Origin: JADJLQ01 sp964405735
GTDB lineage: Bacteria > Bacteroidota > Bacteroidia > Chitinophagales > Saprospiraceae
NCBI GenBank assembly: GCA_964405735.1
Contig: CAYOPD010000084.1
Span: 1 to 18,160 of the forward strand
Direction of reading: 5' to 3'
Length of the DNA stretch: 18,160 nucleotides
Part shown: in pieces, positions 7,563 to 14,473 of the stretch
How the letters are laid out: each line of letters begins with the position of its first letter
Position numbering within the stretch: position 1 is the first letter of the stretch
Translations under genes and position numbers: made by a program
Notes under the pieces: model-generated
The model's input: the letters and a program-made list of their open reading frames with translations, nothing else
Told to the model about the DNA's origin: nothing
Databases searched by the model: none

Positions 7563-8840
7563 ATGATCACCATCACTGAAGTCATCACCAAAGACATCCG
7601 CTTTCCCACCAGCAAAAACCTGGACGGGTCCGATGCGGTCAATACCGATCCGGATTATTCTGCGGCCTATGTCATATTAAAAACAAACCGGGAAGGCCTT
7701 GTAGGGCATGGATTGACTTTTACTACGGGAAGAGGGAATGAAATCTGTGTCACTGCCATCCGATCCATGTCTTACCTGGTGAAAGGCCGGACCCTTGAAT
7801 CCATTACGGAAAACTACGGTGCCTTCTGGGCTTCCCTGACCCGCGGGGATAGCCAATTGCGCTGGCTCGGCCCGGAAAAGGGGGTGATCCATCTTGCCGC
7901 CGCCGCACTGGTCAATGCTACCTGGGACCTTTATTCGAAAGCGGAAAAAAAACCATTGTGGAAACTCTTATATGACCTGACTCCGGAACAAGTCCTTTCC
8001 TGCCTGGATTTTACCTATCTGACGGATGAGATCAGCCCTGAGGAAGCGCTGTATGTACTTCATAAAGCCCGGGAAGGAAAGGAAAAAAGGCTGGCCTACC
8101 TGCAAGAAAATGGATTTCCCGCCTATACCACTTCTGCCGGCTGGCTGGGATATACCGATGAAAAACTCAGGCGCCTTTGCAGGGAAACCGTTGCGGGGGG
8201 GTGGAAATACCTTAAAATGAAAGTCGGTTCTGATCCGGCCAATGATCAGCACCGGGCGGGCATCATCCGTGAAGAAACCGGAGCCGATATGAAACTGATG
8301 ATGGATGCCAACCAGAAATGGGAAGTGGATGAAGCGATACAGTGCATGAAAGCCCTGGCCCGTTTTGACCCCTGGTGGATTGAGGAGCCGACCAGCCCGG
8401 ATGACATCGCGGGACATAAAAAAATCAAAGAAGCAATTTATCCCATTGGGGTGGCTACGGGAGAACATGTGCACAACCGGGTGATGTTTAAACAGTTCCT
8501 TGCCAGCGGGGCCATGGACTTCTGCCAGGTCGACGTCTGCAGGCTGGCCGGGATAAATGAAACCCTGATGGTCATGATCCTGGCCGCAAAACACGGCATA
8601 CCGGTCTGCCCGCATGCAGGCGGGGTAGGCCTTTGCGAATACGTACAACACCTTTCCATGTTTGATTTTATGTGCATTTCCGGCCAGATAGAAAACCGGA
8701 TCCTTGAATATGTGGATCACCTACATGAACACTTTATTGATCCCGTCGTCATCCGCCGGGGCGCCTATCTGCTGCCGTCAAGGCCGGGATGCAGCATTGA
8801 GATGAAGGGGGAGAGTTTGAGGGAGTATGAGTTTAGTTAG
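7563..8840 (+). CDS. fucD: L-fuconate dehydratase (enolase superfamily)
   Basis: The 425-residue enzyme of the mandelate racemase group dehydrates L-fuconate to 2-keto-3-deoxy-L-fuconate in the non-phosphorylated fucose pathway. Signature blocks are GHGLTFTTGRGNE (48-60), KMKVG with Lys218/Lys220, DANQKWEV with metal ligand Asp248, WIEEPTSPDD with Glu274/Glu275, GEHVHNR with Glu301, and CPHAGGVGLCE with His351. As I recall, Lys220 and His351 are also the catalytic base and acid of the Xanthomonas enzyme, so even the numbering matches. Vertebrate ENOSF1 is a relative. It is cytoplasmic, lies directly downstream of the CE2-like esterase, and is probably cotranscribed with it. The last codon and the stop lie inside an 8-bp tandem repeat. 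Fucose dehydrogenase, lactonase and later enzymes are not in the window. Confidence 0.93.
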   Translation: MITITEVITKDIRFPTSKNLDGSDAVNTDPDYSAAYVILKTNREGLVGHGLTFTTGRGNEICVTAIRSMSYLVKGRTLESITENYGAFWASLTRGDSQLRWLGPEKGVIHLAAAALVNATWDLYSKAEKKPLWKLLYDLTPEQVLSCLDFTYLTDEISPEEALYVLHKAREGKEKRLAYLQENGFPAYTTSAGWLGYTDEKLRRLCRETVAGGWKYLKMKVGSDPANDQHRAGIIREETGADMKLMMDANQKWEVDEAIQCMKALARFDPWWIEEPTSPDDIAGHKKIKEAIYPIGVATGEHVHNRVMFKQFLASGAMDFCQVDVCRLAGINETLMVMILAAKHGIPVCPHAGGVGLCEYVQHLSMFDFMCISGQIENRILEYVDHLHEHFIDPVVIRRGAYLLPSRPGCSIEMKGESLREYEFS

Positions 8841-8874
8841 TCAGTTAGTCAGTTAGTCAGTTAGTCAGTGGGTC
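8835..8874 (+). repeat. 8-bp tandem repeat AGTTAGTC overlapping the fucD stop
   Basis: Four perfect AGTTAGTC units (8835-8866) are followed by a degenerate AGTGGGTC (8867-8874) and then AGCGGTCAGT. The first unit supplies the last sense codon (AGT) and the TAG stop of fucD. The repeat fills most of the gap between two convergent genes. Confidence 0.9.
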
Positions 8875-8899
8875 AGCGGTCAGTAATCGGATTCGATAC

Positions 8900-11878
8900 C
8901 TATTTTTTGTAATTATTATTAAAAAACTCTTTGTACGACTCCACATCTTTGGTGGCATACAATTTCCGGTAATTGGACTGGGAGATGGGATAAACTTCGT
9001 GCCGGATCTCGTCTGAAATGAATTGATTCTGGTTGGACTGGACGGCATTGAAATAACGGAGGGCCTGGGTAGCGCTGTCGAATTTCCGGATCATGATGAT
9101 GGGAATGGTCGCTTCCTGGTCGAGGAAAATATTGGAAATTCTCAGGTCGTCGTTCTGGAAATATTTCTGATTAAAATCGGAGATGGAGATTTTGATGTTT
9201 GACAGGGTGCTTTCTTTTTTGTCGTAAACGACGGCAATGACATAATGCAGCTCGTCTTCGAGAAATTCAAAGGCATTGGGATTAAACTCTGATTTCTGCA
9301 GGTCGGCGACTTCAAAGGCTTTCTCATCACCCAGGATATACCTGAGCATGTCTTTCGCCCTGTCCCTTTCTTCGGACTGGGGATAACGGGCTATAAAGTC
9401 TTTGAGGGCATTGATATAGGCATCGCGGCCCTGGCTCCGGCCGGTACACAGTACCTGGACCAGGGCGAACTTGGCGCGGAAAGGATTATCCTTGAAAAGG
9501 CTGTCCACCTGCTGGATACGGTCCATGGCTCCGTTGCACTGGCCATCGTTGAACATCTTGTAGGTCTCGTCGTAATACTTCCGGAGCTTTTCCGCTTTGT
9601 CCTGGTTGCCGGCCATCCAATTGGGATCATCAAGCGACTTGGTGTATTTGCTGCCGGGGTATTCCTGTTTTAGCCTTTCAAGATATTGGTTGGCTTTCAC
9701 CTGGTCTCCGTTTTGGAGACAGGAGAGATAAAGTTGATAAAGGGCATCCTGTTCCAGGTTGTTTTTGGGGTACCGGGTCAATAAACCTTCCAGTACGGCA
9801 ATCGCCTTGGTATGATTTTCCAGTTTTTCCCGGTACAAAACGCCTAATGCATAGGTGCTTGACCTTATTTTTTCATGTGCCAGTTCTTTGAGTTCGGGAG
9901 TATTGGGAATGTCTTTCAGGATGCTGGTAAGGTCCTCTCCTGCGGTGATCTCTTCGGTTTCTGTTGCAGGGGGCTGATCCGCGGCAAGGAGATTTCCGGC
10001 TATCTTCTGGCCAATGCGCCAGTTGTCCTGCAGTTTACGGTTGCCCCAGGCCCGTTCAAAATCCTTTATGCCTTTTTTTAGTTGTTTGTCGTCATACGCA
10101 AAGAATGAGCTTTTGCCGGTTCCCTGAGCAGTGGTGGCCGCGATGTCCCCCCGGTCGAAAGCGGTTTTATCAAACCCCAGGCCGGGAGTGGAAGCTACTT
10201 TTACATTTGCATTTTTTTCCCTTTCCCTCAACATTCTCCTTGCCCACTGTTTCTGGTCTTTTTCGTCCAGTGTGCTGATGTACAACAGGCTGTCCTGGGT
10301 CTCAATAATGCCAATGTGTTTGGCGATATCGGTCAGCGATTCGCTGAACCGGCTGACTTCTGCACGGCGGGGATCTTTGGGGCTCATAACCGTCAGGGTG
10401 CTGTCATAATACTTTTTAGCCCTCAGGTAATCTTCCTCTTCATTATACATGGAAGCCAGCAGGTAATAACTTTCCAGTTTTTGAATGGGATCTTTTCCTT
10501 CTCCCAGGCCGGTGATCAGGTTTTCTTTGGCCAGGTCCCTTTGTCCGTCGGATATATTGACCAGGGATATGGTATGGTAAATGGAGGTCAGGTAATCCGC
10601 ATTTTTCTCATCCCGGCTTAATTTTTTCAGTTCATCCAGCAGTTGGGCTTTATCCCTTTTGCCGGAAGCGATGGCAGATTGGGCGCCCCTGAGCCTTGCG
10701 AAAAATTCCATTTCATAGTTGGGACTGAAATGGCTCACCTGATCATAGGCTTCATAGGCCATGGCTTCTTCGTGCTGAAGGTCATAGAGCTGACCGAGCA
10801 CAAAAGCGATTCTTGCTTTCCTTTTATTGGGCAGGTCTTTGGAAGATAGGGCTTCGCGCAAATAGGGGATGGCTTCCCGGTATTCTTCCTGGCGGATATG
10901 GTTGTATCCCTGCAATACGGGGATCTCCGGCCTGATTTCGTCAAAAAGGCCGGGATCGCTTTTTAATTGATTGAGTAGTATACCGGCTCCAATGCCATTT
11001 TTCCTCATGATGTATGTTTTGGCAAGCCAAAGCTGGCCATCCTGGAGTACAGGCCGGTGTTTGCCTTTCGGAGGCTGAGCAGCGCCGGTTTTCTCTTCCG
11101 CATCTTCTTTTGCTTTTTTGGAAGAACTCGTTTTTTTACTGAGGGGTGCTGTGCTGCCGAGAGTCCCGGTGGAGTCGGTGGATGATTTGGGCTTGGAGGC
11201 ACTGACGGCCGGTTTTGCCGGAGCGGTGGTTTTGATTCCTTTTTTCCGGTCTTTGATTAACTGGGCCCGGGCTTTGGCTTTTTCTTTATTCTCCTGTTCC
11301 CTGGTTTTGATCTTCTTTTTCCTTTCTTTTTCCAGATCTTTTTTCTTCTCTTCTCTTTCTTTTTTGGCTTCTTCCTGAGCCTGGATTTGTTCTTTCGTCT
11401 TAGCTGACCGGTTGCCGGGCTTTTTCTTTTCAATGCCTTCGTTGAGCTTGTTGTAGTTCTGGACCATGTATTTAAAGGTCTCTTCGGCGGTTTCGTAATC
11501 CTGTTTCAGGTATTGGGCCTGGCCAATCAGCAGGTAGCTGTCTCCAACCCAATGACTGGGCCGGTGGAGGTTGATCACTGTGCTTGCTTTTTTAATGGCG
11601 ATGTCGAGGTTGGCTGCCGCCGCGGTGGGATTTTCCACTCCATTGTATTCGTAGAGTTCAAGGATCTTGCTGAAATTGTCGCGGTATTGGTTTGTTAAGG
11701 TTTCCTGGCTCAGGTCCACCAGCTCTCTTGCATTAAAATAGCCGTTATATTTGGCCGTGAGATTGTGGTAAAACAACCCAAAACCGGAAATGTCCTTTTT
11801 GCTTTTTTGGACCGCGCAGGCGTTGGCCAGAAAGACCAGAACGACCAGGGACAAACGGCTAAACGGGCTCAGTTTCAT
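8900..11878 (-). CDS. sprE: SprE/PorW-like TPR lipoprotein of type IX secretion/gliding
   Basis: This 992-residue lipoprotein has a signal peptide ending LANAC (Cys21). The segment after it, with FYHNLTAKYNGYFNA (36-50), and the C-terminal end SNYRKLYATKDVESYKEFFNNNY are characteristic of SprE of Flavobacterium johnsoniae and PorW of Porphyromonas. These lipoproteins are needed for type IX secretion and, where present, gliding motility. Between these ends are many TPR-like helical pairs, for example SYLLIGQAQYLKQDYETAEETF, with others at about 320-400, 440-500 and 700-760. Residues of about 150-275 are a striking Lys/Glu-rich then Ser/Thr/Ala-rich insert that interrupts the repeats and is probably extended or coiled coil. 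It should sit in the periplasm, attached to the outer membrane. It is transcribed divergently from an M23 peptidase gene, with only 81 bases between the start codons. Confidence 0.85.
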   Translation of the reverse strand: MKLSPFSRLSLVVLVFLANACAVQKSKKDISGFGLFYHNLTAKYNGYFNARELVDLSQETLTNQYRDNFSKILELYEYNGVENPTAAAANLDIAIKKASTVINLHRPSHWVGDSYLLIGQAQYLKQDYETAEETFKYMVQNYNKLNEGIEKKKPGNRSAKTKEQIQAQEEAKKEREEKKKDLEKERKKKIKTREQENKEKAKARAQLIKDRKKGIKTTAPAKPAVSASKPKSSTDSTGTLGSTAPLSKKTSSSKKAKEDAEEKTGAAQPPKGKHRPVLQDGQLWLAKTYIMRKNGIGAGILLNQLKSDPGLFDEIRPEIPVLQGYNHIRQEEYREAIPYLREALSSKDLPNKRKARIAFVLGQLYDLQHEEAMAYEAYDQVSHFSPNYEMEFFARLRGAQSAIASGKRDKAQLLDELKKLSRDEKNADYLTSIYHTISLVNISDGQRDLAKENLITGLGEGKDPIQKLESYYLLASMYNEEEDYLRAKKYYDSTLTVMSPKDPRRAEVSRFSESLTDIAKHIGIIETQDSLLYISTLDEKDQKQWARRMLREREKNANVKVASTPGLGFDKTAFDRGDIAATTAQGTGKSSFFAYDDKQLKKGIKDFERAWGNRKLQDNWRIGQKIAGNLLAADQPPATETEEITAGEDLTSILKDIPNTPELKELAHEKIRSSTYALGVLYREKLENHTKAIAVLEGLLTRYPKNNLEQDALYQLYLSCLQNGDQVKANQYLERLKQEYPGSKYTKSLDDPNWMAGNQDKAEKLRKYYDETYKMFNDGQCNGAMDRIQQVDSLFKDNPFRAKFALVQVLCTGRSQGRDAYINALKDFIARYPQSEERDRAKDMLRYILGDEKAFEVADLQKSEFNPNAFEFLEDELHYVIAVVYDKKESTLSNIKISISDFNQKYFQNDDLRISNIFLDQEATIPIIMIRKFDSATQALRYFNAVQSNQNQFISDEIRHEVYPISQSNYRKLYATKDVESYKEFFNNNYKK

Positions 11879-11959
11879 GAAAAGGATGGATTAGTTGGCA
11901 ATGTATTAAACCAATAATCGGCAAATTTATTTTATTTTTTGGAGGAAATCAAATGCTTC
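11879..11959. promoter_or_regulatory. Divergent promoter region, sprE-like / M23 peptidase
   Basis: These 81 AT-rich bases separate the two divergent start codons and must hold both promoters. No exact TAnnTTTG is present. TACATTGC on the minus strand and TATTTTTTG on the plus strand are near matches. A GGAGGA at 11941-11946 resembles a Shine-Dalgarno site but lies 13 bases before the ATG at 11960, which is rather far. Confidence 0.4.
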
Positions 11960-12838
11960 ATGCAAAAGACACTGATACAAAGGATATTACATAGAATAAA
12001 AACTCCTTATAGGATGGTTATCCTCAACCACGAGACTTACAAGGAAGTAGGATCCTATCAACTGAACCTGCTTAATGTATATACCCTGCTCAGCATGCTG
12101 ATGGTCATCGGGGCCCTGCTGGTAATCCTTCTTTTATTTTTTACTCCATTAAAAAGGCTGATACCCGGCTTCGCTTCTGAGAGTTCGGGCGACTATATCG
12201 AATTGTATAAAAAAGTCCAGAAGATGGAAACGGAAATGGAAGCCCAGCAACTGTACATCAGCAAAATGCAGAAACTGATCAACGGAGAGGTGGAGATTCC
12301 CAATCCGAATCAATATAAAAGTGAAATCAAAGCCCTTCCTGCCAACCAGATCCCGGTACCCAAGAGTGATGAAGAGATTGCCCTGGAGGATGAACAGCTT
12401 CTTGAAAACCAGATTGCCAATGTAAAGAACACCAACTTGTCCAACGTGAGCCGGTCCCAACCCATTGAACAACTCTTTTTTATCGCTCCGGTGGTCGGGG
12501 AGGTGAGTGAAAAAATGTCCAAACAGAAAAGCCACCTGGGCATTGATATCATCGTGCCTAAAAACACGGAAGTGAAAGCCACCATGGATGGCAATATCAT
12601 TGCCGCGGACTGGACCCAGGAGACCGGCAACAGCCTGGTGATCCAGCATCAGAATGAAATCATCAGCGTTTACCGGCACAACAGCAAACTGCTGAAAAAG
12701 GCCGGAGACTTTGTAAAAGCCGGGGAGGCCGTAGCCATTGCCGGCAACAGCGGTGACCTGACCAGCGGACCGCACCTGCACTTTGAATTGTGGTATCGTG
12801 GCAAAGCAGTGAACCCGGAGGACCATATAAAATTTTAA
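11960..12838 (+). CDS. Membrane-anchored M23 (LytM-like) metallopeptidase
   Basis: The 292-residue protein has a short basic cytoplasmic N-terminus, one membrane segment (about 37-61, LNVYTLLSML...LLLFF), a coiled-coil-like stretch rich in Glu, Lys and Gln (about 75-108), and a C-terminal M23 domain. The Zn-binding motifs are intact: HLGID (His192, Asp196) and HLHFE (His272, His274). A third histidine in SVYRHNSK is also typical, so it could be an active cell-wall endopeptidase rather than a degenerate EnvC/NlpD-type activator. Members of this family cut peptide cross-links in peptidoglycan. The frame is open to a TTG at 11939; I take the first ATG (11960), with modest certainty. It diverges from the sprE-like gene and is followed in the same direction by a HAD phosphatase after 41 bases. 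Confidence 0.88.
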   Translation: MQKTLIQRILHRIKTPYRMVILNHETYKEVGSYQLNLLNVYTLLSMLMVIGALLVILLLFFTPLKRLIPGFASESSGDYIELYKKVQKMETEMEAQQLYISKMQKLINGEVEIPNPNQYKSEIKALPANQIPVPKSDEEIALEDEQLLENQIANVKNTNLSNVSRSQPIEQLFFIAPVVGEVSEKMSKQKSHLGIDIIVPKNTEVKATMDGNIIAADWTQETGNSLVIQHQNEIISVYRHNSKLLKKAGDFVKAGEAVAIAGNSGDLTSGPHLHFELWYRGKAVNPEDHIKF

Positions 12839-12848
12839 GAAATCAGTT

Positions 12849-12856
12849 TACCTTTG
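12849..12856 (+). promoter_or_regulatory. Candidate -7 box (TACCTTTG) for HAD gene
   Basis: TACCTTTG matches TAnnTTTG exactly, lies between the M23 stop and the HAD start, and leaves 23 bases to the ATG at 12880. No convincing TTG is found at the -33 position. It suggests that the HAD gene can be transcribed on its own. Confidence 0.4.
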
Positions 12857-12879
12857 CGCCTCAATTTTATTACCAATTC

Positions 12880-13314
12880 ATGGATGACAATCAAGCGCCC
12901 GGGTTAAAAAAAATATACGATGAGAAGGGGAATGCCCTGAGTCCGATTCTGCCGGAAGGGGTAAAAAATTTCCTCATCGACATCGACGGCACCATATGTG
13001 ATGATGTGCCCAATGAGGAGCCCGAGCGCATGCGCCATGTGGCAGCATATCCCGATGCGTTGGAAATCATCAACAAATGGTACGACCAGGGCCACATCAT
13101 CTATTATTTCACTTCACGCACCGAAGAGCACCGGCAGATTACCGAGGAATGGCTTCGCAAAAACGGTTTCAAATATCACGGTATGCTGATGGGCAAACCG
13201 CGCGGAGGCAATTACCACTGGATCGATAATCATATTGTGCGCGCCACACGGTTCAAAGGCAAGTTTACCGAACTGATCATTGAGACCAAGGAAATAGAGG
13301 TCTTTAAGGATTAG
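12880..13314 (+). CDS. Small HAD-superfamily phosphatase-like protein
   Basis: This compact 144-residue HAD-fold protein has all four motifs. Motif I is FLIDIDGTICDD with nucleophile Asp34 and acid/base Asp36. Motif II is FTSR with Thr78/Ser79. Motif III is probably Lys106 in MGKPRGG, and motif IV is the Asp116 region in HWIDNH. The absence of a large cap domain suggests a bulky or macromolecular substrate, or a sugar phosphate handled without a cap. Homologues in Bacteroidota are often labelled phosphoheptose isomerase or polynucleotide-kinase-like, but I see no SIS or kinase domain. The open frame extends upstream into the M23 gene; the ATG at 12880 gives a sensible N-terminus and follows a promoter-like TACCTTTG. 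The substrate is unknown. Confidence 0.82.
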   Translation: MDDNQAPGLKKIYDEKGNALSPILPEGVKNFLIDIDGTICDDVPNEEPERMRHVAAYPDALEIINKWYDQGHIIYYFTSRTEEHRQITEEWLRKNGFKYHGMLMGKPRGGNYHWIDNHIVRATRFKGKFTELIIETKEIEVFKD

Positions 13315-13345
13315 GCTGAGGTTGAGGTTTAGACCCCCATCCACT

Positions 13346-13388
13346 TCCCGCAGCAGCGGGACACCGCGCACCTCCCGCAGCATCGGGA
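13346..13388 (+). repeat. Pair of 16-bp palindromes (TCCCG-N6-CGGGA)
   Basis: TCCCGCAGCAGCGGGA (13346-13361) and TCCCGCAGCATCGGGA (13373-13388) are separated by 11 bases, and each is followed by CACC. Both form short GC-rich hairpins. They lie between the HAD stop and the SRPBCC start and belong to the same family as the palindromes inside the tRNA pseudogene. No T run follows, so they are not obvious terminators. Confidence 0.8.
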
Positions 13389-13432
13389 CACCCTTCTTGT
13401 TTTTCCCTCCATATCCTCCTATATTTGTTTAC

Positions 13433-13945
13433 ATGCAATACGACTGGACCACCTTCACCAAACGCATTCCGGTGCATGCCAGTGTTGCCGATGTTTATGC
13501 AGCCTGGGCTACACGGGGTGGTATCGAATCCTGGTTTTTGAGGACCTCTGAATTCACAACACGCGATGGCCAGGACCGTGGCTCCCACGATTATATCCAG
13601 GAAGGCGACCAGTATACCTGGCGCTGGCACGGCTGGGGCGATGAGGTGACTCACCACGGCAGTATCCTCGATGCCAATGGCCAGGACCGGTTGGCTTTCA
13701 CTTTTGATGCCGGCAATAAGTCAAACGATATGCAGGTAAGGGTGAGCCTGAACCGGGAAAAAGGGCAGACCATTGTCGAACTGACCCAGTACCATATTCC
13801 CACCGACGAGGAATCCAAATTCATGTACCATATCGGCTGTATGGAGGGATGGACATTTTACCTCGCCAACCTGAAATCCATTCTCGAGGGAGGGATCGAT
13901 CTGAGGAACAAGGATGTGGAGATTAAGAAAGTGATTAATTCATAG
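13433..13945 (+). CDS. SRPBCC/AHSA1 (START-like) domain protein
   Basis: This 170-residue cytoplasmic protein is made of one SRPBCC ligand-binding domain of the AHSA1 type. It starts FTKRIPVHASVADVYAAWAT, the usual first strand and helix, then GGIESWFLRT, the YTWRWHGWGDEVTHHG strands and VRVSLNREKGQTIVELTQYHIP. The long closing helix is GCMEGWTFYLANLKSIL. The frame continues upstream without a stop through the palindrome pair, but the encoded residues there are low complexity. The ATG at 13433 begins the domain and is my start. Family members bind hydrophobic ligands or act as stress or Hsp90-linked factors; no specific role can be assigned. It follows the HAD gene in the same direction, but 118 repeat-bearing bases separate them. 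Confidence 0.85.
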   Translation: MQYDWTTFTKRIPVHASVADVYAAWATRGGIESWFLRTSEFTTRDGQDRGSHDYIQEGDQYTWRWHGWGDEVTHHGSILDANGQDRLAFTFDAGNKSNDMQVRVSLNREKGQTIVELTQYHIPTDEESKFMYHIGCMEGWTFYLANLKSILEGGIDLRNKDVEIKKVINS

Positions 13946-14116
13946 GGGATTCTGAGGGATTGATTAGAGCTATCGAATCTACCCTCTGACGGCCGATGTT
14001 TTTAAGAGTATCCCTTCTCCGCTGCATTCGTTGAGGCAGATTGGGTTTTATTGAATTTGGATCAGGGGGTTAGGACTAATTAAAAGGTCCTTTCTATTAT
14101 ACTTGGTGATAAAAAG
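13946..14116. other. Intergenic spacer downstream of tRNA
   Basis: This gene-free stretch lies between the SRPBCC stop and the 3' end of the convergent tRNA gene. A small hairpin AGGAC-N10-GTCCT lies at 14072-14091. A T run on the minus strand (plus 14111-14115) immediately follows the tRNA and may help to end its transcript. I see nothing else here. Confidence 0.5.
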
Positions 14117-14190
14117 TGGGCCCACTAGGACTTGAACCTAGGACCTAATGATTATGAGTCATTTGCTCTAACCAACTGAGCTATGGGCCC
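14117..14190 (-). tRNA. tRNA with CAU anticodon (elongator Met or Ile2)
   Basis: The minus strand folds into a complete cloverleaf of 74 bases. It has a 7-bp acceptor GGGCCCA/TGGGCCC with discriminator A, D stem GCTC/GAGC with loop AGTTGGTTA, anticodon stem AATGA/TCATT with loop CTCATAA, variable region AGGTC, and T stem CTAGG/CCTAG with loop TTCAAGT. The anticodon CAT occupies 14154-14156. The CTCATAA loop occurs in both elongator methionine tRNA and in the isoleucine tRNA whose wobble C is modified to lysidine, and sequence alone does not decide between them. The D arm and acceptor do not look like initiator tRNA. CCA is not encoded. A strong promoter lies 11 bases upstream. Confidence 0.95.
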
Positions 14191-14201
14191 TAAAAGAGCT
14201 G

Positions 14202-14229
14202 CAAATATAGACCAAAGATGATGAATCAA
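14202..14229 (-). promoter_or_regulatory. tRNA promoter, TTG-N17-TATATTTG
   Basis: On the minus strand TTG (14229-14227) is followed by 17 bases and an exact TATATTTG (14209-14202), then 11 bases to the first tRNA nucleotide. This matches the Bacteroidota housekeeping promoter in both boxes. The same arrangement precedes the damaged tRNA copy. Confidence 0.75.
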
Positions 14230-14261
14230 ATGGAAAAAGGGATTGAACCTAGGACCTAAAG

Positions 14262-14277
14262 TCCCGCTAAGGCAGGA
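14262..14277 (+). repeat. 16-bp palindrome in anticodon position
   Basis: TCCCGCTAAGGCAGGA is an imperfect member of the TCCCG-N6-CGGGA family, with an A/G difference in the right arm. It occupies the anticodon-loop position of the tRNA duplicate. Confidence 0.7.
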
Positions 14278-14295
14278 GAGCCATTTGCTCTAACC

Positions 14296-14311
14296 TCCCG
14301 TAGTTTCGGGA
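14296..14311 (+). repeat. 16-bp palindrome in D-loop position
   Basis: TCCCGTAGTTTCGGGA has perfect 5-bp arms and a 6-base centre. It replaces exactly the three bases AAC (+ strand) of the D loop seen in the intact tRNA. Confidence 0.8.
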
Positions 14312-14336
14312 TGAGCTATGGCTCCCAAAAGCGGTG

Positions 14337-14364
14337 CAAATATAGAGCAAATACGGTAATGCAA
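14337..14364 (-). promoter_or_regulatory. Promoter of tRNA pseudogene, TTG-N17-TATATTTG
   Basis: On the minus strand TTG (14364-14362), 17 bases, then TATATTTG (14344-14337), with 10 bases to the duplicate's first base. Boxes and spacing are identical to the intact tRNA promoter, and TATATTTGCA is shared, which supports a duplication that included the promoter. Confidence 0.65.
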
Positions 14365-14473
14365 CGATGACCTTATCCACAATCACCGGTGACTGCCTGT
14401 TTTTTGAAATGCCGGGTCTTTTCTTATTAACGGTTTGGTTTGATTTTATCAGGCAGACTCTTTTATTATATTA

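Larger units (their letters stand above)
14243..14326 (-). pseudogene. tRNA pseudogene disrupted by two palindromes
   Basis: This is a degenerate duplicate of the adjacent CAU tRNA. Three blocks are identical to it: TGAGCTATGG (14312-14321), CATTTGCTCTAACC (14282-14295) and TTGAACCTAGGACCTAA (14243-14259), written on the + strand. Between the blocks, 3 D-loop bases are replaced by a 16-bp palindrome (14296-14311), and 7 bases covering part of the anticodon arm are replaced by AG plus another palindrome (14262-14277). The 3' half of the T stem and the acceptor are not recognisable; the sequence runs into GGGAAAAAG on the + strand. The acceptor start reads GGGAGCC instead of GGGCCC. It cannot act as a normal tRNA, but its promoter is intact, so a stable transcript is possible. 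Confidence 0.75.

Noticed and set aside
7968..8720. Minus-strand frame of 250 codons opposite fucD
   Set aside because: fucD is fully supported by enolase-superfamily residues; the antisense frame has no family resemblance.
12149..12826. Minus-strand frame of 225 codons opposite the M23 peptidase
   Set aside because: It is antisense to a gene with intact Zn-binding motifs; no features of its own.
14243..14326. Reading the second tRNA-like sequence as an intron-containing functional tRNA
   Set aside because: There are two separate insertions, bases of the anticodon arm are lost, not merely interrupted, and the 3' T stem and acceptor are missing.
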